Part shown: positions 63,911 to 64,000 of the stretch, in pieces
How the letters are laid out: each line of letters begins with the position of its first letter
Numbering within the stretch: position 1 is the first letter of the stretch
From: an uncultured Bacteroidota bacterium
Lineage (GTDB): Bacteria; Bacteroidota; Bacteroidia; B-17B0; Aurantibacillaceae
NCBI GenBank assembly: GCA_937873155.1
Contig: CALMVZ010000012.1
Location: 248,001 to 312,000, forward strand
Length of the DNA: 64,000 nt
Direction: 5' to 3'
The notes under the pieces: generated by a model
The model's database searches: none
What the model was told of the DNA's origin: nothing
The model's input: the letters and a program-made list of their open reading frames with translations, nothing else
Position numbers and translations under genes: made by a program

Positions 63911-64000
63911 TTACTCTTCAGTTTTTGTTTCAGCAGTTGTATCAGTACCTTCTGCTTTCTTTTTACCTGCACGGCTACGACGAGTTGTTTTAGTTTTCTC
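63911..64000 (-). CDS. C-terminal tail of an unidentified protein (partial)
   Basis: Only the last 29 residues are in the window: a basic stretch (KTKTTRRSRAGKKK) and an acidic/threonine tail (TDTTAETKTEE) before TAA. Such charged extensions occur on several Bacteroidota ribosomal and nucleic-acid-binding proteins, but the identity cannot be given from this piece. A terminator follows at once, so it ends its own transcript. Confidence 0.6.
   Translation of the reverse strand, partial: EKTKTTRRSRAGKKKAEGTDTTAETKTEE

Noticed and set aside
63911-64000. Assignment to a specific ribosomal protein
   Set aside because: Only 29 charged residues are visible; several protein families in Bacteroidota have such tails.

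Overview
The window looks like chromosome of a Bacteroidota bacterium that has a type IX secretion system (T9SS). The signs are two gliding-motility-type (CHU_C) C-terminal domains in one locus and a third elsewhere, a type A T9SS sorting tail, a PorP/SprF-like protein, an OmpA/PorE-like protein, the alternative GlmU of Bacteroidota, a fused alpha/beta 2-oxo acid dehydrogenase E1, and TAnnTTTG-like promoter elements. The sequence is AT-rich. No tRNA, rRNA, CRISPR array, insertion sequence or prophage was recognised.

Layout. (1) 1-2246: N-terminal part of an AsmA-like protein. (2) 2372-13443, minus strand: an 11-gene surface-polysaccharide operon (ABC exporter permease and ATPase, a polytopic membrane protein, CgeB-like, GT4, GT2 and GT11 glycosyltransferases, a methyltransferase, a deacetylase), with most genes joined by TAATG or ATGA overlaps. 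(3) 13596-16066: a hypothetical protein, a TonB-C-terminal-like protein, an anchored protein and a c-type cytochrome lipoprotein. (4) 16067-19077: a 0.9-kb gene-free stretch full of repeats, then a lipoprotein and an Omp85-like barrel whose base usage differs from the neighbours; this may be an acquired island. (5) 19078-40143, minus strand: a nearly gapless 21-kb surface locus. It holds three long fibre-like adhesins with a shared N-terminal module, two CHU_C-domain secreted proteins, PorP/SprF, an OmpA/PorE-like protein, a 1337-residue protein with twelve Cys/His repeats, and the GlmU analogue. A good promoter match lies just upstream of the first adhesin. (6) 40292-43074: NTP-pyrophosphatase-like, Skp/OmpH-like, membrane and NlpC/P60 proteins. 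(7) 43237-50618: E1 fusion, GT39-like membrane protein, an array of 15 palindromes, fumC, and an outer-membrane-type protein. (8) 50724-64000: CinA-like, CHU_C protein, 7TM signalling protein, DHFR-like, rsmE, Kelch/T9SS protein, cmk and a TPR/SpoIIE phosphatase, with double-hairpin repeats between some of them.

Working together: much of the window builds or decorates the cell envelope. The polysaccharide operon makes and exports a glycan. The 21-kb locus looks like a T9SS cargo/anchor module (CHU_C cargo, PorP/SprF partner, OmpA-type peptidoglycan anchor) combined with modular adhesins. Two of those adhesins share a 594-bp tract that looks identical by eye and begins at the signal-peptide junction, so recombination between them would swap distal domains.

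The most interesting unexplained items are the adhesin/T9SS locus with its identical tract, the twelve-fold Cys/His repeat protein, a family of intergenic double-hairpin elements whose first stem keeps pairing while its sequence changes (one pair sits in inverted orientation, as in REP doublets), the 15-copy palindrome array at 46805-47474, and the 11-copy 21/22-bp tandem repeat at 16355-16577.
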